From assembly GCF_000633595.2 (NCBI RefSeq), contig NZ_JIBU02000013.1:186001-250000 (forward strand): a stretch of 64,000 nt of DNA. Reading direction: 5' to 3'. This document shows, piece after piece, positions 1 to 9,615 of the stretch. The position numbers and the translations under genes are program-made. Under the pieces are notes generated by a model that searched no databases, was not told the DNA's origin, and saw only the letters and a program-made list of their open reading frames with translations. Source of the DNA: Clostridium drakei. GTDB lineage: Bacteria; Bacillota; Clostridia; Clostridiales; Clostridiaceae. Within the stretch, counting starts at the first letter, position 1. Every line of letters begins with the position of its first letter.

Positions 1-1960
1 CATGATCCTGCCAAGAGTTTCCTATAGTAACTCCTTCTTTAGTTAATTCTGCCCATGCATTTGAAGTATCTGGACCATCAAGACCGCAACCATAAATCAA
101 TAAAGAAGTTCCTACTCCATATTTCATATTTCCGCCCTTAGCATTTTTTTCTGCAGCTTTTTCTTTAGCAGTTTTATAATGAGGTCTTATTTTTTCAATC
201 AAACCTGGAAGTGCAATTACATCTGGATCACAACCAGTAGGAGTCTTATCTCCTTCTCTATAAACATTCTTATATCTTAATTCAAGAGGATCTACTCCCA
301 TTTTTTTAGCTAATTTATCTACCAAAACTTCTGAAGCAAATAAACTTTGTGGTGAACCGTATCCTCTAAATGCTGAACCCCAAGCATGGTTTGTAGCAAC
401 AGTTCTTCCTTCTCCTCTTATATTTTCAATATTATATCCTGCACCCATAAATTGTGAACCTCTTGTAGTTACAAGATCACCAAATTCACAATATGGACCA
501 TGATCACAAGACCAATCAGTTTCTAATGCTTTAAATTTACCATCCTTATCAGCACCTAATTTAAGATGCATAAAGAAAGGTGATCTCTTTCCAGTATAAG
601 TAATTTGTTGATACATGTTAAATTCTAAGTATACAACTCTCTTTGTTAATAATGCAGCTACTCCTAGAAGTCCTTCCATAGTTGGACTAAATTTATATCC
701 AAAAGTACCTCCAGTAGGATTTTGAACTATCTTTAAGTCATCTAGTGGAACACCTATACCATCTGCTACCATTGCAGCGTGGATGTGTAATCCTATACTC
801 TTTGAATGTACAATTAACTTTCCATTTTCATTAATATACGCAAATCCAACATCTGGTTCTAATGGAAGATGTGGTTGTCTTCCTACATATGAATCATCTT
901 CAACTACATATTCTAGTGAATCCATTAAAGGCTCTGTATCTTCGCCTTTTATAGTCCCACATTCAAAATAAATATTTGGTGTTCCAGGGTGAATTTCCAT
1001 TGCATCTTCAGCCATAGCTGCTGGTGCACTCATATATGCTGGAAGTTCTTCTATTTCAACTTTTACTTTTGCTGCAGCTGCTTCTGCTTGACATGGTGTA
1101 TCTGCAAGTACCATAGCTATTGCATCACCAAATTGGAAAACCTTTTTATCACATAATATAGGTCTTTCCAATCCATCACCTTTATTTGTAGGGAAAGCCA
1201 ATCCGTTTATTCTATTTGTACCAGGTACATCTTTATATGTTAAAACTCTGAAAACTCCAGGCATTTTTTCCGCTTCTGAAGTATCTATAGACAATATATT
1301 TGCATGAGATACTGTAGCTTGCACTAGTTTAATGTGTAATGTATCTTCTGGAAGCTTTAATCCTAAATCTGCTCCAAAATCCCAAGTACCTGTTACTTTT
1401 GCAAGAGCAGAAGGACGTATAGCATCTGAACCTAATAAGCTTTCTCCCTTTGGAAGCTTATACCATAGTTCTTCTTTTGTTACTTCACCGCGCATTAATC
1501 TTGCTGCTTCCATAACAGCATCAACTAATGGTACATATCCTGTACATCTACATACATTTCTATTTTTTTGGAACCAAGCTCTAACATCTTCTCTTGTTGG
1601 ATTGCTATTGTGTTCAAGTAATACTTTAGCTGAAACTATAAATCCTGGAGTACAGTAACCACATTGTGCTGCGCCATGTATCATCCAAGCTAATTGCAGT
1701 GGATGAAGATGATTGTGATCTCCAACTCCTTCTATTGTTGTAATTTCTGCCTCATCACGAACTCTTTTAATTTTAGTTATACAAGACCTTACAACTTTAC
1801 CATCTAAAATTACAGAACAGGCACCACATTCTCCTTTTCTACATCCAACTTTAGTTCCAGTAAGAAATGTTTGTTTTCTTAAAACATCTGCCAAAGATGT
1901 CTCTGGATCTGCTATAATAGTTCTTTTAACACCATTAACAATCAAATACTTTTTTAACAT
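1..1960 (-). CDS. mop: Molybdenum-containing aldehyde oxidoreductase (xanthine oxidase family), C-terminus beyond the left edge
   Basis: Cytoplasmic oxidation of aldehydes to acids using two [2Fe-2S] clusters and a molybdopterin cofactor. Only about 653 codons are inside the window; family members such as Desulfovibrio gigas Mop are about 907 residues, so part of the Moco domain is missing. The first cluster domain has C40, C45, C48 and C60; the second has C100, C103, C137 and C139, a spacing that matches Mop as I recall it. The Moco domain (from about residue 165) shows GGTFGYKFSP and AFRGYGSPQS. The ATG follows GGGAGG by 6 nt. The iron-sulphur and Mo domains are on one chain without the FAD domain of xanthine dehydrogenase. 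Transcription probably depends on sigma-54 (separate entry). Confidence 0.93.
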   Translation of the reverse strand, partial: MLKKYLIVNGVKRTIIADPETSLADVLRKQTFLTGTKVGCRKGECGACSVILDGKVVRSCITKIKRVRDEAEITTIEGVGDHNHLHPLQLAWMIHGAAQCGYCTPGFIVSAKVLLEHNSNPTREDVRAWFQKNRNVCRCTGYVPLVDAVMEAARLMRGEVTKEELWYKLPKGESLLGSDAIRPSALAKVTGTWDFGADLGLKLPEDTLHIKLVQATVSHANILSIDTSEAEKMPGVFRVLTYKDVPGTNRINGLAFPTNKGDGLERPILCDKKVFQFGDAIAMVLADTPCQAEAAAAKVKVEIEELPAYMSAPAAMAEDAMEIHPGTPNIYFECGTIKGEDTEPLMDSLEYVVEDDSYVGRQPHLPLEPDVGFAYINENGKLIVHSKSIGLHIHAAMVADGIGVPLDDLKIVQNPTGGTFGYKFSPTMEGLLGVAALLTKRVVYLEFNMYQQITYTGKRSPFFMHLKLGADKDGKFKALETDWSCDHGPYCEFGDLVTTRGSQFMGAGYNIENIRGEGRTVATNHAWGSAFRGYGSPQSLFASEVLVDKLAKKMGVDPLELRYKNVYREGDKTPTGCDPDVIALPGLIEKIRPHYKTAKEKAAEKNAKGGNMKYGVGTSLLIYGCGLDGPDTSNAWAELTKEGVTIGNSWQDH

Positions 1961-2021
1961 ACTGTACCTCCCTAATTTTTGTTTAACAATAAAAAAATTT
2001 TACTTACTTGTTAACTATTAT

Positions 2022-2038
2022 TAGCAATATCCATGCCA
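2022..2038 (-). promoter_or_regulatory. Sigma-54 (-24/-12) promoter of the aldehyde oxidoreductase gene
   Basis: On the minus strand the site reads TGGCATGGATATTGCTA, matching the sigma-54 consensus TGGCAYR-N4-TTGCW at all invariant positions, with the usual GG to GC spacing. It would give a leader of about 50 nt before the ATG. Sigma-54 promoters need an AAA+ enhancer-binding protein; none is encoded in this window. Confidence 0.8.
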
Positions 2039-2088
2039 CAAATTCAATTTATTTAATTTACTGAGTTTTCAATTAACTTATTTTTTTT

Positions 2089-2158
2089 TGCTCATTTTTT
2101 GCACAAAATCCTTTAAAAAATATTGTTCATTTTTCGAACACAGTTCATTTTTTGAGCA
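2089..2158. promoter_or_regulatory. Three repeated palindromic boxes, probable enhancer-binding-protein sites
   Basis: Three 17-nt boxes begin at 2089, 2124 and 2142. The central one is TGTTCATTTTTCGAACA, an exact TGTTC-N7-GAACA inverted repeat; the others are imperfect versions with the same CATTTTT core. They lie 50-120 bp upstream of the -24 element of the sigma-54 promoter, where upstream activating sequences are expected. Assignment to a specific activator is not possible from the sequence. Confidence 0.6.
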
Positions 2159-2351
2159 TTTCTTAACCATTATTAACCATATTCATTATTATTAAAAGTA
2201 TTTTTAAAAATTTATTTTTTTATTTTTAAAATTATATAATAAAATTTTAAAAAATTAACAGTAAAAGTTGATTTTTGCTAATCAAAAATCTTCCTTCACT
2301 GTCCTCTAAAAATGCTTTAAATAAATTTTTTAATTCAAAAGACCCTTTTAA

Positions 2352-3302
2352 CTATTTATTTTCCATTATGGCAAGAGCAACGGCTCCTATAACTCCCGCA
2401 TCAGTCCCCAAAGCTGCTGGTACTATTTTAGTACTCTCACTCATAGCTTTAAAGCACCTTTTATCAACTACTTCTTTTACCTTCTGAAATACTATATTTC
2501 CTCCTTTTGAAACCCCTCCTCCAATTATCACCATTTCGGGGTCAAAAGAAGCAATTATATTAGCTACACATATTCCCAAATAATTTAATGCTTTATCAAG
2601 TACCTTTTGTGCTACAGCATCTCCTTTTTCAGCTTCTTTGAATACCTCATAAGCTGTAATCTTTTCATAAGAGGAAAGTGACGTCTTTTCCCCTCTTTCT
2701 ACTGCTTCTTTTGCGGATCTCCCTATAGCAGTACCTGATGCCAAAGCCTCTGCACAACCATAATTACCACAATTACATTTTGGTCCATCCTTTTCTATAG
2801 TTGTATGCCCTATTTCTAATGCATTACAAGTATTTCCCCTATAAATTTTTCCATTTAATATAGCACCTCCACCTATTCCAGTAGAAACTGTTATAAATAC
2901 CATATTATTTGTTCCTTGCCCAGCACCAAAAACATACTCCCCTATAGCTGCCGCATTGGCATCATTATCTAAATAGACTGGTATATTAAACTTATTTTTT
3001 AAAGGTTCAACTATATTAAAATTTTTAAAAGGAAGATTAGGAGTTGTTAAAATTATACCTTTTTTAGCATCTAAAGGTCCTGGAGATCCTACTCCTATAG
3101 CCAATATTTGATTTTTATCTATCTTGGATTCTTCTATTACTTTTTCTATAACTATAGTTATTCTATCTAGTACAACTTTTTCTCCTTGATTTGAATTTGT
3201 AGGAATAATATACTTTGAAACTATATCTCCATTAAAATCAGCAATAGCTCCAGATATTTTTGTCCCCCCTAAGTCAATTCCTATTACATACTTATTTGTC
3301 AA
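2352..3302 (-). CDS. glcK: ROK family glucokinase
   Basis: ATP-dependent phosphorylation of glucose (or a related hexose) at the entry to glycolysis. The 316-residue protein has the N-terminal phosphate-binding DLGGTK (10-15), the catalytic Asp in DNDANAAA (D114), the ROK signature EIGHTT (163-168) and the structural zinc site H166/C176/C178/C183 in CNCGNYGC. Length is normal for ROK kinases. The start is TTG, chosen because GGGGG lies 8 nt upstream and the alignment-typical glycine loop starts right after. Glucose is the likely substrate but other ROK sugars (N-acetylmannosamine, fructose) cannot be excluded. It appears monocistronic. Confidence 0.9.
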   Translation of the reverse strand: MTNKYVIGIDLGGTKISGAIADFNGDIVSKYIIPTNSNQGEKVVLDRITIVIEKVIEESKIDKNQILAIGVGSPGPLDAKKGIILTTPNLPFKNFNIVEPLKNKFNIPVYLDNDANAAAIGEYVFGAGQGTNNMVFITVSTGIGGGAILNGKIYRGNTCNALEIGHTTIEKDGPKCNCGNYGCAEALASGTAIGRSAKEAVERGEKTSLSSYEKITAYEVFKEAEKGDAVAQKVLDKALNYLGICVANIIASFDPEMVIIGGGVSKGGNIVFQKVKEVVDKRCFKAMSESTKIVPAALGTDAGVIGAVALAIMENK

Positions 3303-3358
3303 TAATGTTACCCCCTGTAATTATATGTGCTATATTAACACTCATTAAATTTTCTATA

Positions 3359-3391
3359 CAAAAAGGTCGGAACATCATTCCAACCTTTTTG
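3359..3391 (-). terminator. Intrinsic terminator after the CheY-like gene
   Basis: Stem AAAAGGT/ACCTTTT continued by GGAA/TTCC around one mismatch, with T-tracts on both strands, so it can act in either direction. It sits between the stop of the receiver gene and the start of glcK. Confidence 0.75.
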
Positions 3392-3425
3392 TATAGTATA
3401 ATCTCCGTATTAATTTATGTACTAT

Positions 3426-3809
3426 CTATTCTGAAAACACCTTATTTACTAGTTTGACCAACTCTTCCTTTATTAAATCTTTTTTAATAAAATAGGTAGC
3501 GCCAAGTGTTTCACAAATGCCCATCTCATTAGCAAAATTCTTTTCACCGCCATCTGAAAGGACAATTATTTTTGCATTCTGATATTCATTTTTTAATTCT
3601 ATCACAAGTTCAAGGCCACTTTTTTTCGGCATATATATATCAGTAATTATTAAATCAATATTACCTGATTTCTTATACACCTCAATTCCTTCTTCACCAT
3701 CAGCAGCTTCAGATACTTTATAATTTGCTTCTTCTAAAATAAGTCTTATAAAGTTTCTAATAGTTGCAGAATCATCAACTACTAATATATTTTTTTTCCC
3801 CTTATCCAT
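3426..3809 (-). CDS. Stand-alone CheY-like response regulator receiver
   Basis: A single receiver domain of 127 residues without an output domain. The acidic pocket D12/D13, phosphoacceptor D57 (in IITD), the Thr/Ser position S85 (VLSDG) and K109 (FIKK) are all present, so it should be phosphorylated by a histidine kinase. ATG preceded by GGGGAGG at 8 nt. No kinase, chemotaxis or flagellar gene is adjacent, so its partner is unknown. It may act as a phosphate sink or a CheY-type effector that binds another protein. Confidence 0.88.
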   Translation of the reverse strand: MDKGKKNILVVDDSATIRNFIRLILEEANYKVSEAADGEEGIEVYKKSGNIDLIITDIYMPKKSGLELVIELKNEYQNAKIIVLSDGGEKNFANEMGICETLGATYFIKKDLIKEELVKLVNKVFSE

Positions 3810-4345
3810 TAATTTAACCTCCCCTTTTTACCTTATAACATAAACATAAATTATTAATTCTAAATAAAATATTTAGTCTAAAAACATGATATATTATGTA
3901 ATTTAAGGTCATTATATATATTTAACATCTCTAATTATATCAAAAATAATTCACAATAATTTTTAATTTTTATTTAAATTTAACATGCTTATAAAAACAA
4001 ATATATATTAAATTTAAATATGGATTAAAAACTACATTTAATTCTACTTAAATCCAAATAAATCCATAATATTTTTTACCATATAATAAATTTATCCGCA
4101 CTTTTTTCATTAGCACGGATTCTTTTTTATACTATCATAATAACACTCCTAATTGTAAATTTCAATATTTTTATACATATTCACCCAAGGAGTTGTTAAC
4201 GCTTATACCTTAATATTAATAAATAAGAAATTTATAAAAAATAACCGGCAAAATATGTTTTGCTAATTGTATAAATGACTGCATAATCATCTATATTTTT
4301 ACAGGCAAACTTCTCAATAAATAATTATGCAATCGTTTATATTAA
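3810..4345. other. AT-rich intergenic region with a weak plus-strand hairpin
   Basis: No ORF with coding character. Around 4094-4127 an ATCCG/CGGAT stem is followed by a T-rich run on the plus strand, a weak terminator with no plus-strand gene before it; it might end a small RNA. A long-loop GCATAAT/ATTATGC inverted repeat lies near 4281-4332, just downstream of the ykuS-like stop. Confidence 0.3.
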
Positions 4346-4609
4346 CTATGATCTTGTGATTTTCTGTTCAATCATATTCTCCACTTCTTCTTGTGTCAAA
4401 CCACTAGCATTAATAACTGGAACTTTTGTGGAAGTATCACTAATACCCATCATATCTGTATTATAATCAGCTGTGACAATTGCATCCAAGTTTTCATATT
4501 TTGAAGTATTATTTTCAAAATTTCCACTTAAAGTTTCTACTGAATATCCTTTTGAACTCAAATAATCTGCAATCATAGACAATCCTTGTTCTATACCAAT
4601 CCTTTTCAT
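4346..4609 (-). CDS. ykuS: YkuS family (UPF0180) small protein
   Basis: 87 residues. The N-terminus RIGIEQGLS, the central MGISDTSTKVPVINASGLT and the C-terminal helix match the Bacillus YkuS/UPF0180 family as I recall it (about 80 residues, function unknown). GAGGTGAT precedes the ATG by 5 nt. It stands alone between two long AT-rich spacers. The usual Cys pair of bacillar YkuS is absent. Confidence 0.8.
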   Translation of the reverse strand: MKRIGIEQGLSMIADYLSSKGYSVETLSGNFENNTSKYENLDAIVTADYNTDMMGISDTSTKVPVINASGLTQEEVENMIEQKITRS

Positions 4610-4920
4610 ATGTTATCACCTCAGCTCTATTTTCTCCATTCATAGTTACTGATATACATACTTATTTTTGTAATTCATCAATTGTGTTACTCAAGCTTAT
4701 AACATAGAAAATTTCAACTTAGTATAAGTACATTGCCACACGACTTTTTTGGTTGAGTCCGCATTGAATATATGACAATTTAATTATATGTGCACGCTTG
4801 AAGTTATTAGTTTGAATTTTAACTTTTATGCAGTGATATATGATAAGTATGTTATCATATTATCTAAATTGTTTTAGTATTATTCTTAAACTGTAAAAAT
4901 TGAGTTTAAAACATCACAAA
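4610..4920. other. Intergenic region, nothing recognised
   Basis: AT-rich spacer between the ykuS-like gene and the terminator of the methyltransferase operon. No ORF or convincing structured element was seen. Confidence 0.3.
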
Positions 4921-4955
4921 AATAAGGCTATTGAATTCAATACAACAGCCTTATT
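4921..4955 (-). terminator. Terminator of the corrinoid methyl-transfer operon
   Basis: AATAAGGCT/AGCCTTATT stem with an internal TTG/CAA pairing; on the minus strand the arm ends in a T-run. It lies 20 nt past the stop of the last operon gene. Confidence 0.8.
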
Positions 4956-4974
4956 TATACTTTAAGTAAATGTT

Positions 4975-6768
4975 CTAACCAGGAAATATAAGGCATGCAG
5001 CAAAAAGTTTTTCGTAACCTTCAGATGCTCCTAATTCCATATAATCTATTTGATGACCTAATTGTTCAATTTCTTCCTTTACCTTACCAGACATAAGAGC
5101 CATATATGCACCTGTTTTAGATGAATTTCCAACATATACTAACTTATCCTGAACTTTTTCTGGTAAAATTCCTATTCCTACCAAACTGTCAGCTGATAAG
5201 TGAGCTCCAAATTGTCCTGCTACAATGACTTTATCAAGATTGTCCATATCAATATTAGCCTTTTTTAATAGAGCATAGAAGCCAGAAAGAATAGCACCCT
5301 TTGCTAATTGCACTTGGCGAATATCTCCTTGTGTAATTAGTATTTGGTCTGGATTACTTTCTAAAATAAACTGTCGTTTTCTGCCGTCCAATTGGATCAT
5401 ATCATAGCGATAATCTGATTCCTCTAATTTTTCTTTCTTTATAAATGCTCCATCTTTTTTTACAAGTTCTGTGCGGAGCAGCTCTTTTACAACAGCTAAT
5501 ATACCACTTCCACATATTCCTATTGGTTTTTTATCTCCAATAACCTGAACTTCAATTCCGCTTTCAGTAATTTTAACATCCTCAATTGCGCCTTCTGCTG
5601 CTCTCATTCCAGAACTAATATTCATTCCCTCTAAAGCTGGGCCAGCTGCACAAGAGCATGATAACAACTTTCCATGATTGGATAGAACAATTTCTCCATT
5701 AGTTCCAATATCTATAAACAGAACATTTTCCTTAGCTTTATGCAACTGACAAACATATGCTCCTGCTACAATATCTGCACCTATATAAGCCGAAACTGAT
5801 GGAAGACAGTATAATCTAGCACCTGATGCTGCCTCTAAACCTATATCCTTTGCCAATACATTCTTTGACTTTGTGAATATTGGTGAATATGGAGACATTC
5901 CAATGGATGTAGCATCAATTCCCAAAAGAAGATGCATCATTGTACAATTTGCTGCAATAGAAATCTCATAAATATTTTTTCTATCTACTTTTGCCTTATT
6001 GCATATATCTCCAATCATCTCATTAATGGAATTTACAATTGCATATTGCAATTTTTCCTTTCCATCTTCAGGATTCTCCACTTCATAAGTTATTCTAGTT
6101 AAAACATCTAATCCAAAATTCTTTTGAGCATTGATCATAGAAGCTGTAGCTAATTCCTCACCTGTTTTCATATCAATTAGCGCTGTTACAACAGTTGTAG
6201 TTCCAATATCAACTGCAACTCCATAGAGAATACCTGTGGTATCTCCACTCTCAATTGCAATCAATTCTCTTCCATTAAAAACTCCTGTAACTTTTCCAGT
6301 TATGAATTCATGCTGCTGAAGCAATCTCCAATCAAATTTTTCAACATCAAATGTTTTACATATAAGCTCTTCAAAAGAACCTTGATTTTCTAATGTAGGT
6401 TTTTCTATTTCAAAAACCTCTTTATGAATTAAAGGATCAAATTCAAAATCAGGTGTATAGCCTGTAGTAAGTATGTCATGTTTTCCTTCTTTTTGTAAAA
6501 TTTCAATTATAATATCCCCTTGTGGTACTACAAGGCAGGAAAGTCTTATACCTGAATCAATTTCTTCCTTTTTTAAAAGTTTTTCTTCTGTTTCTGAAAT
6601 ATCAGATAAACTTCCTTCTAAAAGTTTGATTTTACATTTTCCACAAGACCCTTTTCCATTACATGGATTGTCTATAAAAACATCATTTTCAAGTAAAATT
6701 TGTAACAAATTTTTATCAGGTATATATTCAAAGCTTTTATTTTGTGACTTAATATAAATCTTAGACAT
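4975..6768 (-). CDS. ASKHA-domain ferredoxin: reductive activator of corrinoid proteins (RACo/RamA-like)
   Basis: ATP-dependent reductase that rescues the oxidised Co(II) corrinoid protein to Co(I). The N-terminal plant-type ferredoxin domain has C36, C42, C45 and C78 (CX5CX2CX32C) for one [2Fe-2S]; the rest is the DUF4445 ASKHA ATPase region with nucleotide-loop motifs DIGTTTVV and DIGTNGEI. About 597 residues, typical of RACo/DUF4445 proteins. I chose the ATG overlapping the upstream stop (AATGTCTAA) because GGAG lies 6 nt before it; an ATG four codons earlier has no properly spaced site. It is the last gene of the methyltransferase operon and translationally coupled to the MtaA-like gene, which fits its role. 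Confidence 0.9.
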   Translation of the reverse strand: MSKIYIKSQNKSFEYIPDKNLLQILLENDVFIDNPCNGKGSCGKCKIKLLEGSLSDISETEEKLLKKEEIDSGIRLSCLVVPQGDIIIEILQKEGKHDILTTGYTPDFEFDPLIHKEVFEIEKPTLENQGSFEELICKTFDVEKFDWRLLQQHEFITGKVTGVFNGRELIAIESGDTTGILYGVAVDIGTTTVVTALIDMKTGEELATASMINAQKNFGLDVLTRITYEVENPEDGKEKLQYAIVNSINEMIGDICNKAKVDRKNIYEISIAANCTMMHLLLGIDATSIGMSPYSPIFTKSKNVLAKDIGLEAASGARLYCLPSVSAYIGADIVAGAYVCQLHKAKENVLFIDIGTNGEIVLSNHGKLLSCSCAAGPALEGMNISSGMRAAEGAIEDVKITESGIEVQVIGDKKPIGICGSGILAVVKELLRTELVKKDGAFIKKEKLEESDYRYDMIQLDGRKRQFILESNPDQILITQGDIRQVQLAKGAILSGFYALLKKANIDMDNLDKVIVAGQFGAHLSADSLVGIGILPEKVQDKLVYVGNSSKTGAYMALMSGKVKEEIEQLGHQIDYMELGASEGYEKLFAACLIFPG

Positions 6769-7792
6769 TACTATCTCCATCCCCTTTTGATAAACATTCT
6801 AGCATTGCTTTTACATTTTTCAAAGGAGATTTCATTCCAAGTCCACAAGCTGGGGATATAATATTTGATCCATCTTTTACACACTTTTTAGTTAGATCTT
6901 TAATTTTTTCTGGTTCGCCAAACTCAATTGCATAAGTGCTCACATTCCCCATTAATACTCTATCTTCTAAATTTTTTCTAGCATCACTCATATTGACTAT
7001 AGAATCAAAACTTAAAGCATTACTTTTCACTTTATTTACTTCTGAATACACCCTCTTCATTTGTCCACATATATGCACAATTGTACCTTTATTCTCTTTT
7101 TGTACACTTTCAACAATCCTGTTAATATATTTAACAGTAAATTCTTCAAATAGCTTTGGTCCTAAAATTTCACCTGTGCCACTAGGATCAGAAATAGCAA
7201 TTATATCTGCACCTGCTTCTATTTGTTTTTTTGCAAATGTAACTAATTCATCTGTAACAAAACTAAGAAATTCATGTGCTTCTTTATTACTCTTTTTTAA
7301 TTCTTTATAAAAAGTAGATGGTTCCATTACAGAACTTGCTGTACTAATAGGTCCTGTTAAATTGCCTATAATAGGAACATTAGTATTCTTTGCTTTTAAC
7401 AACTTAATTGCCTCAACAACTACCTTTGCTCTTCCTTCTTCATAGCTAATTGGAGAAATCTTTTTCCATTCTTTAACAGAATCAATTGCATATTCTATAA
7501 CATGAGGCTCATAAATCTTTGTTCCCATGTCAACTTTTGCTCCAAAATTTTCTGCTTCAATGGTCATGCAAAATGGAACTCCATAATTCTCAAAACAACC
7601 TTCTTTATACACTGCTTCTGCTAAACCTGCCATCATTTCTGCATTAGTATGTGCTGCAGGAAACTGTATTCCAGCCTCCTCTATTAACTCTGTTGTGACC
7701 ATATTCATCATGCCTCCAGGACAAATACATGGTGGTCTATCAACCTTTTCTCCATTAAAAGCCTTATTTAAACGTTCTTTTGGCGACAACAT
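6761..7792 (-). CDS. MtaA/CmuA-type URO-D family methyltransferase (MT II)
   Basis: Predicted cytoplasmic methyl-transfer enzyme moving a methyl group between the corrinoid protein and tetrahydrofolate or a thiol. About 343 residues with the URO-D TIM barrel and the zinc ligand pattern H240-x-C242 ... C316 (VHICGQ and ACGLGM), as in MtaA/MtbA. A GTG three codons upstream is possible, but GAGG is spaced 8 nt from the ATG chosen here. It overlaps the start of the activator gene and follows the corrinoid protein by a few bases. The acceptor (tetrahydrofolate in an acetogen, coenzyme M in archaea) is inferred from the organism type. Confidence 0.85.
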   Translation of the reverse strand: MLSPKERLNKAFNGEKVDRPPCICPGGMMNMVTTELIEEAGIQFPAAHTNAEMMAGLAEAVYKEGCFENYGVPFCMTIEAENFGAKVDMGTKIYEPHVIEYAIDSVKEWKKISPISYEEGRAKVVVEAIKLLKAKNTNVPIIGNLTGPISTASSVMEPSTFYKELKKSNKEAHEFLSFVTDELVTFAKKQIEAGADIIAISDPSGTGEILGPKLFEEFTVKYINRIVESVQKENKGTIVHICGQMKRVYSEVNKVKSNALSFDSIVNMSDARKNLEDRVLMGNVSTYAIEFGEPEKIKDLTKKCVKDGSNIISPACGLGMKSPLKNVKAMLECLSKGDGDSNV

Positions 7793-7807
7793 AGCCTTCA
7801 CCTCTTT

Positions 7808-8464
7808 CTATGCTATATTAAGTAATCCTTTTACTAGTTTAACTGCTTCAATTGCATTAGAAGAATATCCATCTGCACCAATCAAATCAGAAAACTTCTT
7901 TGAAATCGGGCCTCCTCCTATAACAACTTTAAGATTTCCTCTTATTCCAGCTTCTTTCAATAACTCTACAACAGTTTTCATTCCACCCATTGTTGTTGTC
8001 ATCAAGGTTGACATACAAACAAATGAAGCATTAACTTCTTTAGCTTTATCTACAAAACTCTGAAGAGGAACATCTCTACCCAAATCAATCATATCAAATC
8101 CAGCTGTTTCTAACATAATTTTTACTAAATTTTTTCCTATATCGTGAGTATCTCCCTCTACAACTCCAATTACTCCCTTTGGCTTTTCTCTATTTGCTTC
8201 ATCTGCTGGAAGATGAGGTCTTAAAATCGCTAAACCTTCATACATTGCATCTGAACATAATAACAAATCCGTAACAAAATATTCTTCTTCTTCATACAAT
8301 TTGCTTGCACGATTCATACCATCTACAAGACCTTCCATAATACCATCAAGTATATCATATCCCGCTTCTACATACTCTTTAGATGCCTCAATTGTATCTT
8401 CCTCTTCCATTTCAAATACACCATCAGATAATCTTTTTAATAATTCTTCTTTCGATAACGCCAT
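7808..8464 (-). CDS. Corrinoid (B12-binding) methyl-carrier protein
   Basis: 218 residues in two domains: helical cap (1-90, B12-binding_2) and Rossmann B12-binding domain with the D105-x-H107-x-x-G110 signature in GDTHDIGKN, where His107 would be the lower cobalt ligand. Further motifs include MSTLMTTTMGGM and IGGGP. It is the size and layout of MtaC/MtbC/MtvC carriers. It sits between the two putative methyltransferases, so it would shuttle the methyl group between them. GGGAGG precedes the ATG. Confidence 0.93.
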   Translation of the reverse strand: MALSKEELLKRLSDGVFEMEEEDTIEASKEYVEAGYDILDGIMEGLVDGMNRASKLYEEEEYFVTDLLLCSDAMYEGLAILRPHLPADEANREKPKGVIGVVEGDTHDIGKNLVKIMLETAGFDMIDLGRDVPLQSFVDKAKEVNASFVCMSTLMTTTMGGMKTVVELLKEAGIRGNLKVVIGGGPISKKFSDLIGADGYSSNAIEAVKLVKGLLNIA

Positions 8465-8504
8465 TGTTTTCCCTCCATTTTTTCCTAAATTATTAATCTA
8501 TATT

Positions 8505-9575
8505 CTAAGAGAAATTTTTTGGATCTAGTGGCCATTTTCCATATTTTCTAGCTGAAGCCATAAATTGATCGATATTTTCTAGTGGCACAGCACCAGAAAG
8601 ATCACAGCCTGAGGCTAATATATATCCACATGGGCTGTCATAAGCCTTTTGTAAACACTCTTTTACTGCTAAATCTACATCATCAGTACTTCCTAGAATG
8701 AGCTTTTCTACAGGATCTACATTTCCAAGTATAGGAACCTTATTTCCTGCCATTTGTTTTGTATATGCTAAATCTACTCTGTTATCAATACTCAACATAT
8801 CACAGCCGGACTTTACCATTTCTTCTACAATTGCTGTTGTATCTCCACAAATGTGATAACAAACCATTCCCTTTGCATCATGTATTTCTTTTACTAACTC
8901 TTGTGTGTATGGTAAAACAAATTCTAAATACTGCTTTTTATTAAGAATTGTTCCTGATGCAATAGGATCACATAATAGAATAAGAAGGCCTTCTTTTATA
9001 AATTCTTTGTAGATCATTTTTAGTGCATCGGTACAGAATCTGATTAATTGATGTAGCTTTTCAGGATTTTTTCTAGTTGCTCTTAATAAATTTTCTGTTT
9101 TGTAGATACTTGAAGCAGCTGTAAAAGGTCCAGTTATTAAAACTCCAATTGGAACTTCATTTCCAATCTCTTTTTTTAAGATACGTGCAGCTTCTAAATG
9201 TAATTGGAATGCTTTATCATTTTTTAGCTCTAATTTTGACATATCTAGCTTACCAACATCATTCAAATCATCTAAAACGTATTTCATAATTGCTGGTACT
9301 GAATCTTCTGGGTCACTCATTTCACTTCCTAAAGCTGCACCTACGCCATGTAATCCATATTCAACAACAGCTAAATCGTTGCCAAACCTCTCATAACAAG
9401 CTATCTGTGCTTTAGCTTCATTTAAAGCACTACTTCTTTTTTCCTTATGAGTCATTCCAAGTGCTAGTCCAGACATAGAGCAGGCAACTGGCATAGCTAG
9501 AATTCTGTCCATAGGTTTTCCTGTCATAAATGCAGCTAATCTTTGATTTGGTGTCATTTGATCATTCTTGTGCAT
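8505..9575 (-). CDS. URO-D family substrate:corrinoid methyltransferase (MT I candidate)
   Basis: 356 residues with the URO-D barrel and a complete zinc triad H241-x-C243 ... C324 (YHICGDTT and SGCDLS). It is more divergent from the MtaA-like gene than expected for a duplicate. In acetogen O-demethylase operons the substrate-specific methyltransferase belongs to this fold (MtvB type), so this is the likely enzyme that takes the methyl group from a methoxylated or methylated substrate. Substrate cannot be read from sequence. GGAGGG lies 6 nt before the ATG. Confidence 0.8.
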   Translation of the reverse strand: MHKNDQMTPNQRLAAFMTGKPMDRILAMPVACSMSGLALGMTHKEKRSSALNEAKAQIACYERFGNDLAVVEYGLHGVGAALGSEMSDPEDSVPAIMKYVLDDLNDVGKLDMSKLELKNDKAFQLHLEAARILKKEIGNEVPIGVLITGPFTAASSIYKTENLLRATRKNPEKLHQLIRFCTDALKMIYKEFIKEGLLILLCDPIASGTILNKKQYLEFVLPYTQELVKEIHDAKGMVCYHICGDTTAIVEEMVKSGCDMLSIDNRVDLAYTKQMAGNKVPILGNVDPVEKLILGSTDDVDLAVKECLQKAYDSPCGYILASGCDLSGAVPLENIDQFMASARKYGKWPLDPKNFS

Positions 9576-9615
9576 ATATTACCCTCCAAATTTTTAAATT
9601 TATTTATATTAATAA

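Noticed and set aside
6473-7310. Plus-strand ORFs opposite the activator and MtaA-like genes
   Set aside because: No ribosome sites and complete overlap with well-conserved minus-strand genes.
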